Below are positions 34,901 to 47,637 of a stretch of DNA of 64,000 nt, one piece after another. The stretch comes from Onthophagus taurus. Taxonomy: Eukaryota; Arthropoda; Insecta; Coleoptera; Scarabaeidae. The position numbers and the translations under genes are program-made. Within the stretch, counting starts at the first letter, position 1; the number at the start of each line of letters is the position of its first letter. The DNA is taken from assembly GCF_036711975.1 (NCBI RefSeq), contig NC_091975.1, positions 2,668,501 to 2,732,500 of the forward strand. The letters are read 5' to 3'. Under the pieces are notes generated by a model. It made no database searches. It saw only the letters and a program-made list of their open reading frames with translations, and was not told where the DNA came from.

Positions 34901-37900
34901 GTATTTCGCAGCTAGTACACAATGTTTGAAGACCGAGTTCGAATACGATAAGGACTTCTATTATTTAAACCCACGGTGATAACGTTGTGTATTTGTAATC
35001 GATTAATCATAACCTTTAACGAGAATAAAAATGATAAATACGTTCCATTAAAATCGAGTTTGTATTGAAATAAAAACTTGTGTAGGGGCACCTAAACAGT
35101 TTGATTTACGAGAACTGGTAGACAAGAACGAAAAACATCCGATCATTTTTAAACCAAAATCTAAATATAACCCGGGACGCGGCGAAATAAACTCCGGCTT
35201 CCTGTAAACTTATCCTCACGTAAAATCGCTGAATATCATTGAAAAATAAACTCACTTTTTTGGTTTGGGACTCCCTGATCTACCCGATCTTTTCTTTCGC
35301 ACCTTTTTCGACATTTCCGCGATTTTTGGCACCATCCCGATTAAAAGAATCAACTCAAAACGACGAAGTTTATATTCCCATCTTGTTTATAGTTTACAAA
35401 CACGCGCATACACGGCATACACACACCGGGAGTTAAAAAGTAAAGAAAGTTTTCTTTGGGCGTGGACCACGTGTGCGTTTACGATACAATACAAGAACGT
35501 TACGCGGCAAAACCTCTCTCGAAGAACTGAATCTAATCCCGGCTCAGACTAAAATTATGCAGGCGTCCAGCCAACACGAAAAGGGAACACCGACGCACCG
35601 CAGGCGTTATTTTTGTAATCTTCCCAAGGTTGAGATAGGATGGAAGGGGAACATTGGATGGTATTCATCCGACTTTCTTTTAGGACTTTTTATTTCAAGA
35701 AAAAGAAAGTGTTGAAATTTGAACCCTTTTCAGTTCTTTTTTGGGAGTTTCTTGAAAATATTATTGTTATCAATTGAGTGTGAATAAAGTTAGAAAAGAA
35801 AATTAATTAAGTAAGAATTTATCGATTCTATAAACATTTTTTACGGGTGATTTTAAAATGTATTTATAATGATAATACAATATTGTGATGAAAATAATTT
35901 GAAAAAATAGAAAGAATTGAGACTACCATTAACAACAAAACAGTTACAAGGTTAACTTTAATAAGAATAGGTCGTCATTTCCTGTAGCTTCACTGTTTTT
36001 TGATGTTTTATCCTCACACGGTGTGGTACTGAGTTACAAATACACACTATAAGGTGATGACTATTACATAAATGTACTTATTTAAGTTTTATTTTTTTTT
36101 TAATTCATTAAATTGGCAAATTCTTGTTAACTTCAAAAATTGATAACGTTAAAAACAAACAAATTAATATGTGCTACACAATCTTATACGCAATTTATAA
36201 TATTTATAACTTGAATAGATGACTCAAACATTGCACAAATGGAAATGAAAGCCAAATTTCTCTGATTTATACACTAAGGCACGTGGGCCGTTGATTTGCA
36301 AATTAAAACTGACACGAAGGTCAGCTTCTTTATGATTGAAAAAAAAAATTGTATTATTAATATTTTTACATAATCTACATAAAAGAAAAAAAGCGTGGTA
36401 TTCTTACCCATAATCTAAGAACCATTGGTAATCGGAGTTATCCTGGATGAAGTCTATGTCTTGAGAGGATGTGTTGCTGAGACAACTCACTGACCCCGGA
36501 TGATTGCTGTTGCAATCCGAATCCGGGGTCAGAGCGGTGCCTCTTCCCACTACCCCAACCTCGTTCATCGCTTTTCCTATAAGAAGAAATATAAAAATTT
36601 GAAAAGATTAAAAGAAAATTAATTGAAAAAACTATCATCTTCCTATCAAAGTTAAAAATATACGATAGCCATTTTTAATGTAAGAAAGGTTCTAATTCAC
36701 TTTCTGGCAGAGAGCCAAATACAGCTACAATACGATTGTTTACGACAACCCCCGTAAAATATCATCAAATCTGACCTTTATCCTAATCCTAAAAGACCCT
36801 AAGGATATTATTGTTTAGTATTTATAGATAACTTATCGAAACGTGCTTTAAATATTAAATACCCAAAGGCGATTTAAGTCTCTCGTAAAGATTTATTAAG
36901 GTCGCAGAGTACACCAAACAGCGCGGAGAGATAAGAAAGAGTCGAGAAGCTCTTAAATTTCTGGGTTGAATTTCTCGCGTGCGCAGAGTTGTTACATCAT
37001 GTTGATACATATCTAGTTGAAAATGTTGTAAAACTCGGTGGGTATCGATTTTTTCCTAGTTTAATAGATGGAAAATATCGAAACTGATACTTTCTGCGGT
37101 TTACAAACAGCAAACGAGTCGGTAAAAGAGAAAGTGACCACCGAAGCATCGAATTCCGTTTGTCACGCTTACGAATGCACTTGTGTCCAACAATTTTCTA
37201 CTAATTATGATGCGGATGTTAGAAACAATAGACAAGAGGTTTTGCGAAATCATTTTGATATCGATTTATGTTAAAATAACAATTATTAGAATTTAAATAT
37301 TAAAAGTTATTAACTAAGTATTAATTGTTACAAAGGTGATGGATCTTGCCCGGTAAGAAAGAAGATGTAGGTAAAAAAGAAATTGAGGAGGAAATGATCT
37401 TTTTGGTCATTGATGAGATGGTGAATCTACTAGCACAAATATCTGTCAAAACAAGAAAACATTCCAATGAAACAATAAATTATAATGGTGAGTATATTTA
37501 TGTCCATAAAAAGTCTACTAACTTCACCACCATAAATTTCTTTTAGGTCGGGATAAAATCATGAATTGTGAATTGAAATTGCGAACAGCTGCAACCATTG
37601 AATAAAAGGATATTCACATCTGCCTTCTACCATAGAGAGTAGGTATTGATTTTATTATAATTCTGTAAACTTTAAAAACTGTAGGAATTTATTTTGTTTA
37701 AAGAAACCGTAAACATATTATACAAATCGTTTCTTGGTTTCACGCTATTAGCAAAACGAAAAAGTTGTAATGGGTAAAGTGCGTTTTCTAATTGTGGCAA
37801 TTTAAAACGAAAGCGATTTTCTCTAAAGTACATAAATCACGTACCTCTGCATAGCAAGTATTTTGCCACAAAACCGTTTGCTGGGATTTTGGATGGAACC

Positions 37901-40900
37901 ACGATGAATCTCATTTTTAGTTTAGTCTTCGTTTTAGTTTCACAATAATGTTAGTAAAAAACTTTTTATGTATTAGTAGGGTTAATCAAAACATTCTCTA
38001 TTATCAAAAAAATGTACCATGATTTAAAATTTTTATATGGAAAGGAATTTTCATTTCAATATCACAAAGCCTTCCTATTAATAGATTGAGTATTTTAGCC
38101 TTAACTTAGTCTTACTCCTTTGATATTCAAAGCGCACCATTTGATAATGTCAGGTAAAATTAGGAATAATGTCACGTACTTTGCTTTTAATCCGAAATGT
38201 CGCGTTAACCTATATAGTATCGAAAGTAATAAGTTGGTATTTGGTGTGCGACATTTAAATTCGATTCTACTAAAATTAAATTGTACAAAAATTTTAATAT
38301 TATTAAAAACCCGCGAAGATGATGATATGGACGACATCAAGTTTATCTCCGGAATCGATCTTTAGTTTGAAGAGGGTGTGAGTCACGTGATGACTAACGA
38401 CTCGCAGAAGCATGAAATTGGACGACAGCTTGAGAAGAGAAGGGCCGCTTTGGAAACTCTCTGGGTACGTTTTAAAAAGAGATTTAGATCTCTTTCTCTC
38501 TCAACTGAGTTGATTTTACAAACTCGAAGCGATAAAATTAACTATGTACGAACAACCTCAAGTTTGTATACATGTAAACTATAAAAGAGGGAATTTGCAA
38601 AAACCAACTATTTTGGATTTACATAAATCGAGTCCGCTCGCTTCGTTAACACCTCCTCAGAGGTTCAAGAATTCAATTACATGGTAATATACGAGATGGT
38701 AAACCTACTCTCGAGAGGTGCGACTGGCGCCGGCGTTATGTCAGTGACCTTAAAGGGGCGACATAACGAAGAGAAAAGGTAAACAACGGCAGATGTCGAA
38801 ATTTGCGTCTTTTTATGGTTTCTTTTATTATTTTTGAGAATTTTCTTTTTCACGCGGTTGATGATGTGTTGAAGTTAATGGAAGATCGTAACTGTAAATT
38901 ACGTTTTGAGCTCACACACTTTCGTAGAAACCAGCTCGGCATACTATAATTTACAGGGAAATGTAGGTAAACGGGTGACGGAGATGGTGGATTATTATTT
39001 TTGAGAAATAGTGTGTACTCGAATTTTGTGTCAACAACTTTATAATTTATCGACATTTGCGGTTTTGAATGGTACTTTTCGAATAAGTACTAACCCACTT
39101 CAGAAAGAAGCAAAGAAAGGAGTTCAAAGTGTTTAGAGGTACTTCTAATTTTTAAGAGTTGTTATAAAACTTTTTATATTTTTTTGCAAATAACAGTTAA
39201 AAAAAATGGGAATAAATTTATTACTTTGTCACACCTTCTCTATCAAGTTATTGAATGAAAGTTAAAACAAGCATTTTTTAGGTAAAAAAATGCTTTTGAC
39301 ACGGAGACGAAACAGCCAGAAATATGTTAAACGCCCTCAATGGAAAATATGAGGGTGACCTTTGTATGCTATATAGTGTCATGGATAAGTATTGCGGCAA
39401 TTGCTGATTTATTTGCTGGAGCAACAAAAAAAATCTTCATAACCTAGACCATCAGTACCTATGATATATACAAAAAATATCCGTAAAGTGGATTCTCTAA
39501 ATAGTTGTTGATGCGAAAAAGAGAATGGAAAATAGTTTTTGGATAAGGAGGAAGAAAAGGCAGGTTCAAATCTTATTGACCATACCGAACTCTCAACTTA
39601 TCATTGCTGCAGTTAGAGGTTTTAGCAGATTTAGATAAAATATGTTTTTATAAACTTTTCAAACACAACATTTTTTATGATTTGAATCGCAAAAGATGAA
39701 AATAAATAATATTTTTATTGAAAACGATTCCGATTGAAAAATGAAGATCAAGAAAAAAACAATCCAGTTTCTAAGCATCGTCCCACTTTTATTCGTTTTC
39801 ATAACACATCGTTTAAGGAAGCCGAAGAAACCATTCTTGAATAATGCATTCTACACGTTTCCACAAAAGTAACTCAAGTGAATAACAACGCAATCCAAAT
39901 TTCTCTCTCGTTGATTGTTCTTTAATAAAAAGAATGTTTTATATTTGAGAAATGCTTGTAAAAAAATGATTGAATCAATTTGGATTGATTGGAATTTAAA
40001 CTTTGTAACTAAAAATAATATTGTAATGGTGACTAATCAGGACGTTATCCTTGGAATACCAAAAAAAATGCAAACATTTTTTACATTTCCTAATATTAAC
40101 CGGGAATTTCTATACTCGGACTCGATTGGTAACATAATTGGTATTATGCCTTCCATATAAAGACAAGCTAATCGCTTTCATAACGTGGCACGTGTACAAT
40201 GTTTATTGGCTTCTTTTTCTCAATAATTTTTTTCTTATAAATTCATTTTAATTAATCATGGTACATTTCTTATTATTATAATTATTATTTTTTTAGATAT
40301 ATTTTTTTAATTACCACTTAAAAGCCTCATTATTAAATAAGTTTTTGATCCAACATGTTAAATTTTCTTAAACTTTTCACTGATTCAACGAAATATTTAA
40401 ACGTTTTTTTTAAACACAGCGAGGAACCAATATTTTACATTTACACCATAAACAGCACCTCAACAACTCCGTAACAGATCATCCCGACGTGCACTAAACC
40501 ACACTAAACGTTTGGAATGTCTCGTAGTCGTTTCTCGTATGGTTTTTAGTAGCGCGCACGCGCTCGTTGTAAGATTGGGGAACGATTTTGGAGTGAATGA
40601 CGCATCAAAGAAAGGCGGTTCTTTCATTTAAACATATTAAAAAAAACTTATTAAACCAATGGAACTGATTAAGTGGTTTATTTATGTATAGTAAAAGTAA
40701 ATTTCTTTGTAAACAGATATTTGTACATAAGTATTTTTCTTTTCTTTGGTATATAATTAGATATTATATACGTAGGTGTCTTAAAATTAACAAAAAATAA
40801 GAGCAGTAATTAACCATCAAACTTTTCAGGTAATTTGACTCCAGCAAAGTCGTGGAAATGATTCAGAACAGTAAATTTAAGACTGGCACAAAAACGACAG

Positions 40901-42875
40901 AGAGAAACCGAAGTCGTGTTGAAGTTGCTGGAAAGAAAATACGTTCAGGTGCTTACTTGTACTCCAGGAGCTTCATCATGCAGTCCTCAATGCATATTAC
41001 AACGAGGGACAAATTGCGAGACAACGCAAGAGATGACGGAATGCTGTAGGGCATAGAAGGCAAATACTGGTAATTTTATATCCTTAAATCATGATGATGA
41101 ATTTTTATCTGAATGGATAGATTATATTTATAAAAATGATTTCTTTTAATTTCAGATTGGCTAGAAAAACATGATGATGTGCGCGAGGAAGTCGCTGGGA
41201 ACCTGTAGAGGTGCATAATCAAAGAACGCAGAACATTCGAAATTGAATTCGATGAAAAAACTGTTAATATTTTTATTTAGGTAAGAAATTCAACATTACC
41301 GATGTGATTTACTTAAACTAACTTAGGTTTGCACAAAAAGTCAAGACTGAGTGATCAAAATTCTCAGCAATAACTCAATCTGAAACATCTTTTCTATTAT
41401 GGCAACTCATAAATAGATAAATAAAATTGAATTGGGCCAAGATTTTCAGTATATGATAAAAACGGATTGTTCAAAAGAAAGCTTGAGTCGGAACGATCCT
41501 ACCGCCATCTTTTTATATTTTAATCAATCTATTTTTCAAAAATTACCTTTACTATTTTTCGGTATTCTCCTTTTGTATCGAACTTTTTTCTTTTTCGGTT
41601 CCGGTTTCCCGACGACATTTTCGACGATTTTCATCATACAACACAATAAAACGACCAACATGTTCCCTATGGTTCACAAAATTGCACAAACTTGTTGATT
41701 CATAGTATATAGAACGACGGCACATTTATTACTGTAAAATATCACCAAACATGTGTCTTTCAGCTTAATGTTTAATATTTTCCCGATGACTTCATCGTCA
41801 TTTTGCGGTTAATGTAAATAAGCGAGGATGTTGATAAGATTAACGTCATGCGGTTTAACGAGCCAAAGTTTTTAAACTAAACTCTTTGTGTTACGTTTAA
41901 ATACTTTTGCGTCGAGCTGTATCAATTTGAAGCAAAACTAGCGTTTTTCGTTTGGAGATGGCGTTAACGATTGCGAGTCTATTTTCAAATTGAGTTCATC
42001 GTACTTATATTAGAACAAAAAGAAATGAAAATATTAATAAAAATGGTATGATTAGTACGAAAAATATGTTATATGTTGAAGTTAATTTAATTTTAGTGTG
42101 GGATAAAGGGTTATAAAAAAACCGTTTCACTTAACACCATGACAAACCGTTTAATTGATAACAAAGTTTTAACTTGTAGTTAAAGTCCCGTACGAAATTT
42201 AAACTTTTCACGTTAAAATAACAGCGCAACATATCTCGCGTCACCGTGATGAAAACTCTATCCGAATTTGCGCACGGCACCAAATGCTGCACAACTCTTC
42301 TCGTTTGTAAAGTACGAATCAATCAAAGACAAGCAAACGACGTACGTCCGCTTTAATCGTGTTCCTGCATCCGAAGTACACGCACGTCCTGGATTGGTTT
42401 AACTAATTTAGAGCCGCTCTCCTGCCGCCTCAACTCGTACAAAAACGATTATATTTCTGGATCGCAGTTGGGAGGAGGGGACGCCGAAGAGGTCCTCTTG
42501 GCCTCTTTTGACGCCCTGCAGACTAGGACCGACTTAATTTCGGAGAGCCAATCGGCTCATCTCAACGGGGCTGTTATTGCGACCTATTTTTAACCCCTCT
42601 CATAGCGAGAGAGAGAGTTTTGGTTGAGTTAGATTCTGTCCTATGGCTTGTCTTTACCCTAGAGTTTATTTATGAGAAACTAGGACGATGAATAGTCACT
42701 GCTATTGTAATCACTATTTAGCACCTTCCCAAGAAGACAAATATTTGTATTAAAAATCTGAGTAGTGATGAAATGAGTTGTAATGTTCTATTTATACTTT
42801 AACAATTAAAGTTAACTAAGATTGAAAACTTTTTAACTTACCTATTGCAAGTGAGCTTTTAAAGTAATCAGTCAT
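28984..42875 (-). CDS. RUN and SH3 domain protein of the RUSC/iporin type
   Basis: Large adaptor of the RUSC1/2 (iporin, NESCA) family, linked in vertebrates to vesicle trafficking. Exons: 42875-42842, 36576-36408, 34303-34105, 34050-33729, 33671-33349, 32719-29463, 29407-29231, 29164-28984. Phases agree throughout, giving 1,553 aa. The first two thirds are disordered: Ser/Thr-rich with Pro-rich SH3-ligand-like stretches (PPLPKRS, PPRPPLPRS). A RUN domain lies in the long exon (ESVERLMQHFSS ... LCPALYTLLSDGL ... FNAFVFGLLNVRSLDAWISYL). The last exon is an SH3 domain (VVKTLSHRLPSESGHLPYNEGERL, then WLLCCRGTQKGLVPRSAV), the domain order of RUSC. Intron 1 is 6.3 kb. The N-terminal exon (MTDYFKSSLAIG) was added because it has a strong GTAAGT donor and joins in frame. 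Confidence 0.87.
32720..33348 (-). other. RUSC-like gene intron 5
   Basis: A 629-bp AT-rich intron between coding exons. Nothing else is supported in it. Confidence 0.5.
34304..36407 (-). other. RUSC-like gene intron 2, with CpG-richer patches
   Basis: A 2.1-kb intron. Segments near 34600-34740 and 35150-35620 are richer in G+C and CpG than the surroundings and might hold an alternative promoter or 5' exon, but no splice-linked exon was found. Plus-strand open frames here (35239-35715) show no family signal. Confidence 0.4.
37068..37605 (+). CDS. Candidate small nested gene (unrecognised)
   Basis: An ATG at 37068 opens a 68-codon frame (Cys-containing, acidic). After it, a frame from about 37352 (KEDVGKKEIEEEMIFLVIDEM...) ends at a good donor (AATG|GTGAGT, 37483) and joins in frame to an acceptor before 37547, giving a tail NGRDKIMNCELKLRTAATIE and a stop at 37603-37605. 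The link between the first and second blocks is poor: no convincing donor/acceptor pair keeps frame. The second and third blocks alone could encode about 50 aa from the internal Met. No family is recognised; it may be chance sequence in an intron. Confidence 0.28.
38290..38463 (+). other. Unassigned open stretch with donor site and one in-frame TAG
   Basis: The plus strand reads KTREDDDMDDIKFISGIDL, a TAG, then FEEGVSHVMTNDSQKHEIG and QLEKRRAALETLW, ending at a donor TGG|GTACGT. The part after the TAG starts behind an AG that could serve as an acceptor. The composition is protein-like but no family is recognised. Confidence 0.3.
40957..41043 (-). other. Exon-like 87-bp block in RUSC-like gene intron 1
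   Basis: On the minus strand, a pyrimidine/AG acceptor (GCCCTACAG) precedes 41043 and a donor AA|GTAAGC follows 40957. Inserted between the first two coding exons it would bring an in-frame TAA, so if used it is a poison or 5'UTR exon. The block is locally GC-rich and is also largely open on the plus strand. Confidence 0.3.
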
Positions 42876-43646
42876 GTTAAACTGGAAAAATTGAAAAATG
42901 TTTGAATGTTTATTTTAAAATCTTTAAAACTGAAATATACCTGAAGTTTATCCACAATCTATATGAATGAACATCTTGGCTAGAACGTCCCCTGGAAAGC
43001 AATGATAAATTCATTACGATTCAGAATTAATTGTTCCGGTTTTGAAGCTTAATTGAATGCGTGATGAAGCGAAATGAACGTGGCTAACCCATACAACTAC
43101 TCTAAATTGTAAAACGTTGTTAACCACGTAAAGCTAAATAGTACAATAACCAAGGATAATTTGCCATATTGATTTTATGAAGTGTAATCGGAAGGTGTCA
43201 TCGGATTTTGCATACCTTATTCAAAACAGGGCTCATTCCACCTCCTTCGAGAAGAGGTTTTAAAAGTTAACCACAAGAAAGTGACACAAAACTCAAGGTT
43301 TTTTTTGACACGTTTTGAGATGTTATTGCGATTTTGTGGTAAACCGGGTGGGGTTTCAACAACTTGTTCTTGAACACGGTCTTCTAACCCCGATTTATTC
43401 TAACTATTGCAGCCACCTATCGGTGGGCGAAAGAAATTACTTGAACCCTCTGGATTATTGATCTGGTCTACAATGGGTACTGCGCAACAAGAGTTTTAAT
43501 ATACTGATATATTTTCTTGTTCATTGAGTTTAGATATAATCGTTTTTAGATTATAATAGCATCTAGATTATAATCGCTTCTAGATTCTAATCAAAAGAAA
43601 CTCGATAAAGTGTCAAAAATAATTTTTATTTTGTTATGAAACATTT
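42876..43646. promoter_or_regulatory. RUSC-like gene 5' flank / aminopeptidase A 3' flank
   Basis: Includes the presumed promoter of the RUSC-like gene and the 3' flank of the aminopeptidase gene. A small tandem repeat is at 43543-43597. No core promoter element was recognised. Confidence 0.4.
43543..43597. repeat. Short imperfect tandem repeat, about 20-bp unit
   Basis: TTTTAGATTATAATAGCAT, TCTAGATTATAATCGCT and TCTAGATTCTAATC follow one another, three degenerate copies. Confidence 0.6.
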
Positions 43647-46600
43647 TTAACTTTTAATTCGTTCATTTGCGATCCAATTCTCAACGGTTTCTTTGTAATT
43701 TCGTAACCACTTAATATTATTGTGAACTTGTTCTAATGCTAAATATCTTGCATTTTCCCCTGCCCCTCCATCTGGATATTTAGCTATAAACGAATGTATT
43801 TCTTCAATTTTCGTTTGAGTTGAAAATAAATTCGTTGTTAACGTTATTATTGTTCCTAAATAACGATCGTTTAATGTGAATCTTTCAACTATTTTTAACC
43901 AATTTTCTCTAAAAAATTTTTGTTAATTTCTTATTTGTTAACATATTTTATTTTTACCTGATGTAATCCCAAACAATCGGTCTTCCAACCGGGTTCGAAC
44001 CTATATAAGTAATAAGAGTAAAATAATCTTGTCGCCTCACATACTTTTCCGTTTTCGATAATTCAAGTAATTTACTTAAATACAAAGGGTCTCTAACGCT
44101 TGCTAAACCATGCAATAATCTCATTTTTTCCCCAGCATCGTGTTCTGCTGCAAAGCGATCGAAAAGATGATCCCAGTATTCGACGTTGCTATGTTTCATG
44201 CCTAAAAATATGTTTGTAAAAGCTTAATTTACGCTTAATTAGTTCATTTAACCATGGGGATACACTATTTCGCGTAAATCTTGTCGAATCCTCAAAGTTT
44301 TTCCTTCCAACCAATCTATAAAGTGTTTTGAAGCTGTTTGTACACAATGTTTTAAACCCACCGTACATGCTAAACTAAGAATAATAACGCGGGCTCTCCT
44401 AAAATATTAAATACAAATTTTTTTTTAGTATAATAATTTTTTTTATTGTTAATTTACCTATCTAAGTGAGTATCGGTTGGTTTTTCATCCCAAGAATACA
44501 TATCATAAGCAGGTTTAATTAAAAATTGGACATATTTCTTTAAAAAAAAATAATTATAAATCTAATTACTTTTTTATAATATAAGTAACTTACATTTAAT
44601 TTGTCGAAATGTTCAGAATCTCTCATTAAATCAATAACCGGTTTGATTGAGTAGAAAAATGCGGCCCAAGGTACAAACTGAACTTCATTTACAAGATATC
44701 TAGATAAACTTAAGGGTACCTCGTAACTTAAACGTCCAGATTCCGCCAAAGAAAACGTTTCCTCAATTAAATGTGCTCGATCTGCGGTTTCCATCTCGTG
44801 GATATTATCGATCAATGTCTTCCAATGGTTCATTTCGTAATTGACTCGATACATTCCGATTTGTTTAAAATTAAATTTTACCCACTTTGCTTTTGTCGGC
44901 TTTTCTATTTCAACTAAAATAAATGATTAATTGTTTGTTTTCAGAAATGAAATGTGGTAATGGATTCATAATTGGAATATGAGAAGTATAAAGCCTTTAA
45001 TTTGAAGAAAAACCTTTAGTTCGAGTGGTAACTGGATGAAAACTTTCAAATGTGAGGAAGAAGAAAGAGAAAAGGAGAATATTAATTTATACTGCCAATA
45101 GAGGTAAGATCAATTTGCTAAAAGGTATGTAAAATTTGCTTTAAAACTGGAATTTTTAAACTTACTTTCATGATCGTCATGTTGAAACCAAACTAATACA
45201 GATGTTGAACTTTCATCCGTAACATAAGTAACTGGAATAACCCATTTATAACTTAAAGATTAAAAAAAAAATTTACTAATTTTGAGATGAATTAGAGTTT
45301 TTAAATTACTTATAAGGTGATGGAACTCTATCTTGAGCATCGGGATCGGTTAAAAATCTTTCTTGAGTTAAAACAAAACTGTCGTTCTTCGATTTTACAT
45401 TAACAACGGGATACCCTGATTGTACGGTCCAAGATTTCATAAACGTAACGACATCAACATCTTCGACTAATTTTCCTAACTCATTCCATAAATCATCTGT
45501 TACCGCATTACCATAAGCATATTTTTTTAAATAATTAGTTACACCCTCTCTGAAAATGTTATCTGTAACGGCATCTTCTAACATTCTTAAAACCGTGCCT
45601 CCTTTGTTGTAAGAAATCGTATCAAAAATCGAAGTGATTTCATCCGGTTTTGTAACATGTTGTAAAATTGGATGTGAACTTAACGTGGCGTCTATTTTGA
45701 GTAAAGTATGTAATCTTTCCACTAAAAATTGATCCATCATCTTCCATTGTTCTTTGAGAACTTCATCTAATCCTTTAAACGTTATATAAGTCGCAAAACC
45801 TTCGCTTAACCACAGATCGTTCCACCATTTCATTGTTACTAAATTTCCAAACCAACTATGTACAAACTCGTGAGCAACAACGGCCGCAACTTGTTGCATA
45901 TTTTTAGTTGTACTAATTTCGGGGTGATACAAAAGACTCGTTTCTCGAAACGTAACCAATCCCCAATGCTCCATAGCTCCGGATATAAAATTTGGAATCG
46001 CGATCATATCCAATTTTGGTAATGGAAAATCGATTCCAAAATATCGATTAAAATGTTCGATAATCCTTTTGCCGATAGCGGTTGCAAATTCGGTTTTTGA
46101 TTTTTGTTCGGGAGTTGCAAACACCCTAAACGGAACGTTATTGGCATTCGTGGATGTGTGTATTATATTTGCGGTGTGATCGAAATCGCAAACGACGAAA
46201 CAGACGAGGTACGTCGACATTTTAACACTTTTTTGGAAATGAACCATCACGCCATCTCTGGTTAATTCGCTCTTTATTTCTGGCATGTTTGATAGGGCGA
46301 TGTATTCGGGTAAATTTGGTTTTAAAATGTGAACTGTGAATGTTGCTTTTAAATCTGGTTCGTCGAAACAAGGAAACGCTTCGCGGGCATGTGTTGGCTC
46401 AAATTTTGAACTAGCAATGGGTCTATAAAGAAAATTTTAAATGGTATTAAGAATTCCCATGAATAATTTAGAATTTAAATTATAGCACAAGAAATCATTT
46501 GTTACCACCGTAAATAATTAATTTAATCCAATACAATTTTTTATTGTAAAACCTTTCAATCGCCTCTTCTAAATTGAAGGCTTTCGTAATCGAAAAATAA

Positions 46601-47367
46601 CAATCTTTCACCGATGTAAATAGAGAGTTGGGTTTAAATTCATTTCTGGTTTATTTGTCACCAATTGGATAATAATTCACAATTTGAGTTAATTAACTTC
46701 CTCTAGTTCTATTTTTTTCTTACCTTTTTTCATTATTAGCTGTTGTGTAATAACTAAGATACATCCCGGTTAATCTATCTTTCATATTTCCAAAATAACT
46801 AATCCAAACAAAATATTCACCGGGATAAATATTCCTATTTAAATGTATCGCCATAGTTTGAGTGCGTTCATCCATCGCGACATTTCTTACAGAAATTGAT
46901 TCACCATCGTTCCTTTTAATTTGCACTTTGCTAATATTCAATAAATGCGAATTTAAAACGATATATTGAACCGATTCGGAAACTAAAACGCTCACGATCA
47001 CCTCTCCAGTTAAAACTCCCGTAATCAAATTCGGCCGAATTGTAAGATCGTAATGAGTGGGAGTAACACCTTCTGGGAGCCTAAAAAGTGTTTCATCCAT
47101 TTCCGTTTGAGATCTCGTTAAATTTTCACTTTTTAACGATTGATCAAACACCATTGAACGCGACGAATTCATTTTTGGGGGATAACTTTTATTGTGAATG
47201 TAAAACTTTCCGATTAAAATGAGCGCCGTTAATAAACACGCGGAGAAAATTAATAAAATAAAGCAACATGATAATAGAAAGGTTATTAATTTCTTCGATG
47301 GTTTCACTTTAATTTCTAAGTGGTGTTCGGGAATTTTTGTACAACTTGTAGAGTCGCTTGTCGACAT
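43647..47367 (-). CDS. Membrane alanyl aminopeptidase (M1), copy A
   Basis: A zinc aminopeptidase anchored by an N-terminal type II membrane segment; cleaves N-terminal residues outside the cell. Exons 47367-46724, 46422-45310, 45251-45166, 44913-44594, 44537-44458, 44398-44253, 44201-43958, 43908-43647 give 964 aa.  Anchor: [20 protein letters not shown] and following residues (about 32-58). The gluzincin core is intact: GAMEHWG (363-369), HEFVH (399-403) and the third ligand Glu422 in LWLSEGFA. The C-terminal ERAP1-like domain is complete. The exopeptidase motif is GAMEH, where GAMEN is usual. The ATG at 47367 was chosen; upstream codons are open but lack an ATG. The 1,113-bp second exon corresponds to four exons in copy B. 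Confidence 0.93.
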
Positions 47368-47637
47368 TTTCACTCGCGTTTTACTCGAGTTATGAATGTT
47401 ATCTCTTCGCCCACCGGGTTTTTGAAGAAAGTTATTACCCCCCACGATTCGGAGATCGCGTTAAAACCTTTAAATGAAAGTGATTTCAAGAAGCTGGTGA
47501 AGTGGAAAGTAAATAATTATTATATATTTTTATTATTTAAACGTCAATGTACACTGTACAACAAAACAATTTTATTTTGACAAAAAAAGGACGAGAAAAA
47601 CACCTTCCTCGCCTTACATATAAATATATTATTTTTT

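Larger units (their letters stand above)
36577..42841 (-). other. RUSC-like gene intron 1 (6.3 kb)
   Basis: The long first intron. It contains candidate small plus-strand exons at 37.1-38.5 kb, an exon-like minus-strand block at 40957-41043, and a GC/CpG-rich block at about 42330-42620 that includes a GAGAGAGAGAG run. The rest (38.6-40.8 kb, 41.3-42.3 kb) shows nothing I can name. Confidence 0.5.

Noticed and set aside
35239-35715. Overlapping plus-strand frames in RUSC-like gene intron 2
   Set aside because: Mutually overlapping, low-complexity or Arg-rich, with no motif; they arise from a GC-richer patch.
41087-41116. ATGATGA followed by CTGA near 41092-41112
   Set aside because: Spacing is far too short for a C/D snoRNA.
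43647-47367. Starting copy A at the extended frame near 47445
   Set aside because: That extension starts with GTG, not ATG; the ATG at 47367 has a good context and gives a normal type II anchor protein.
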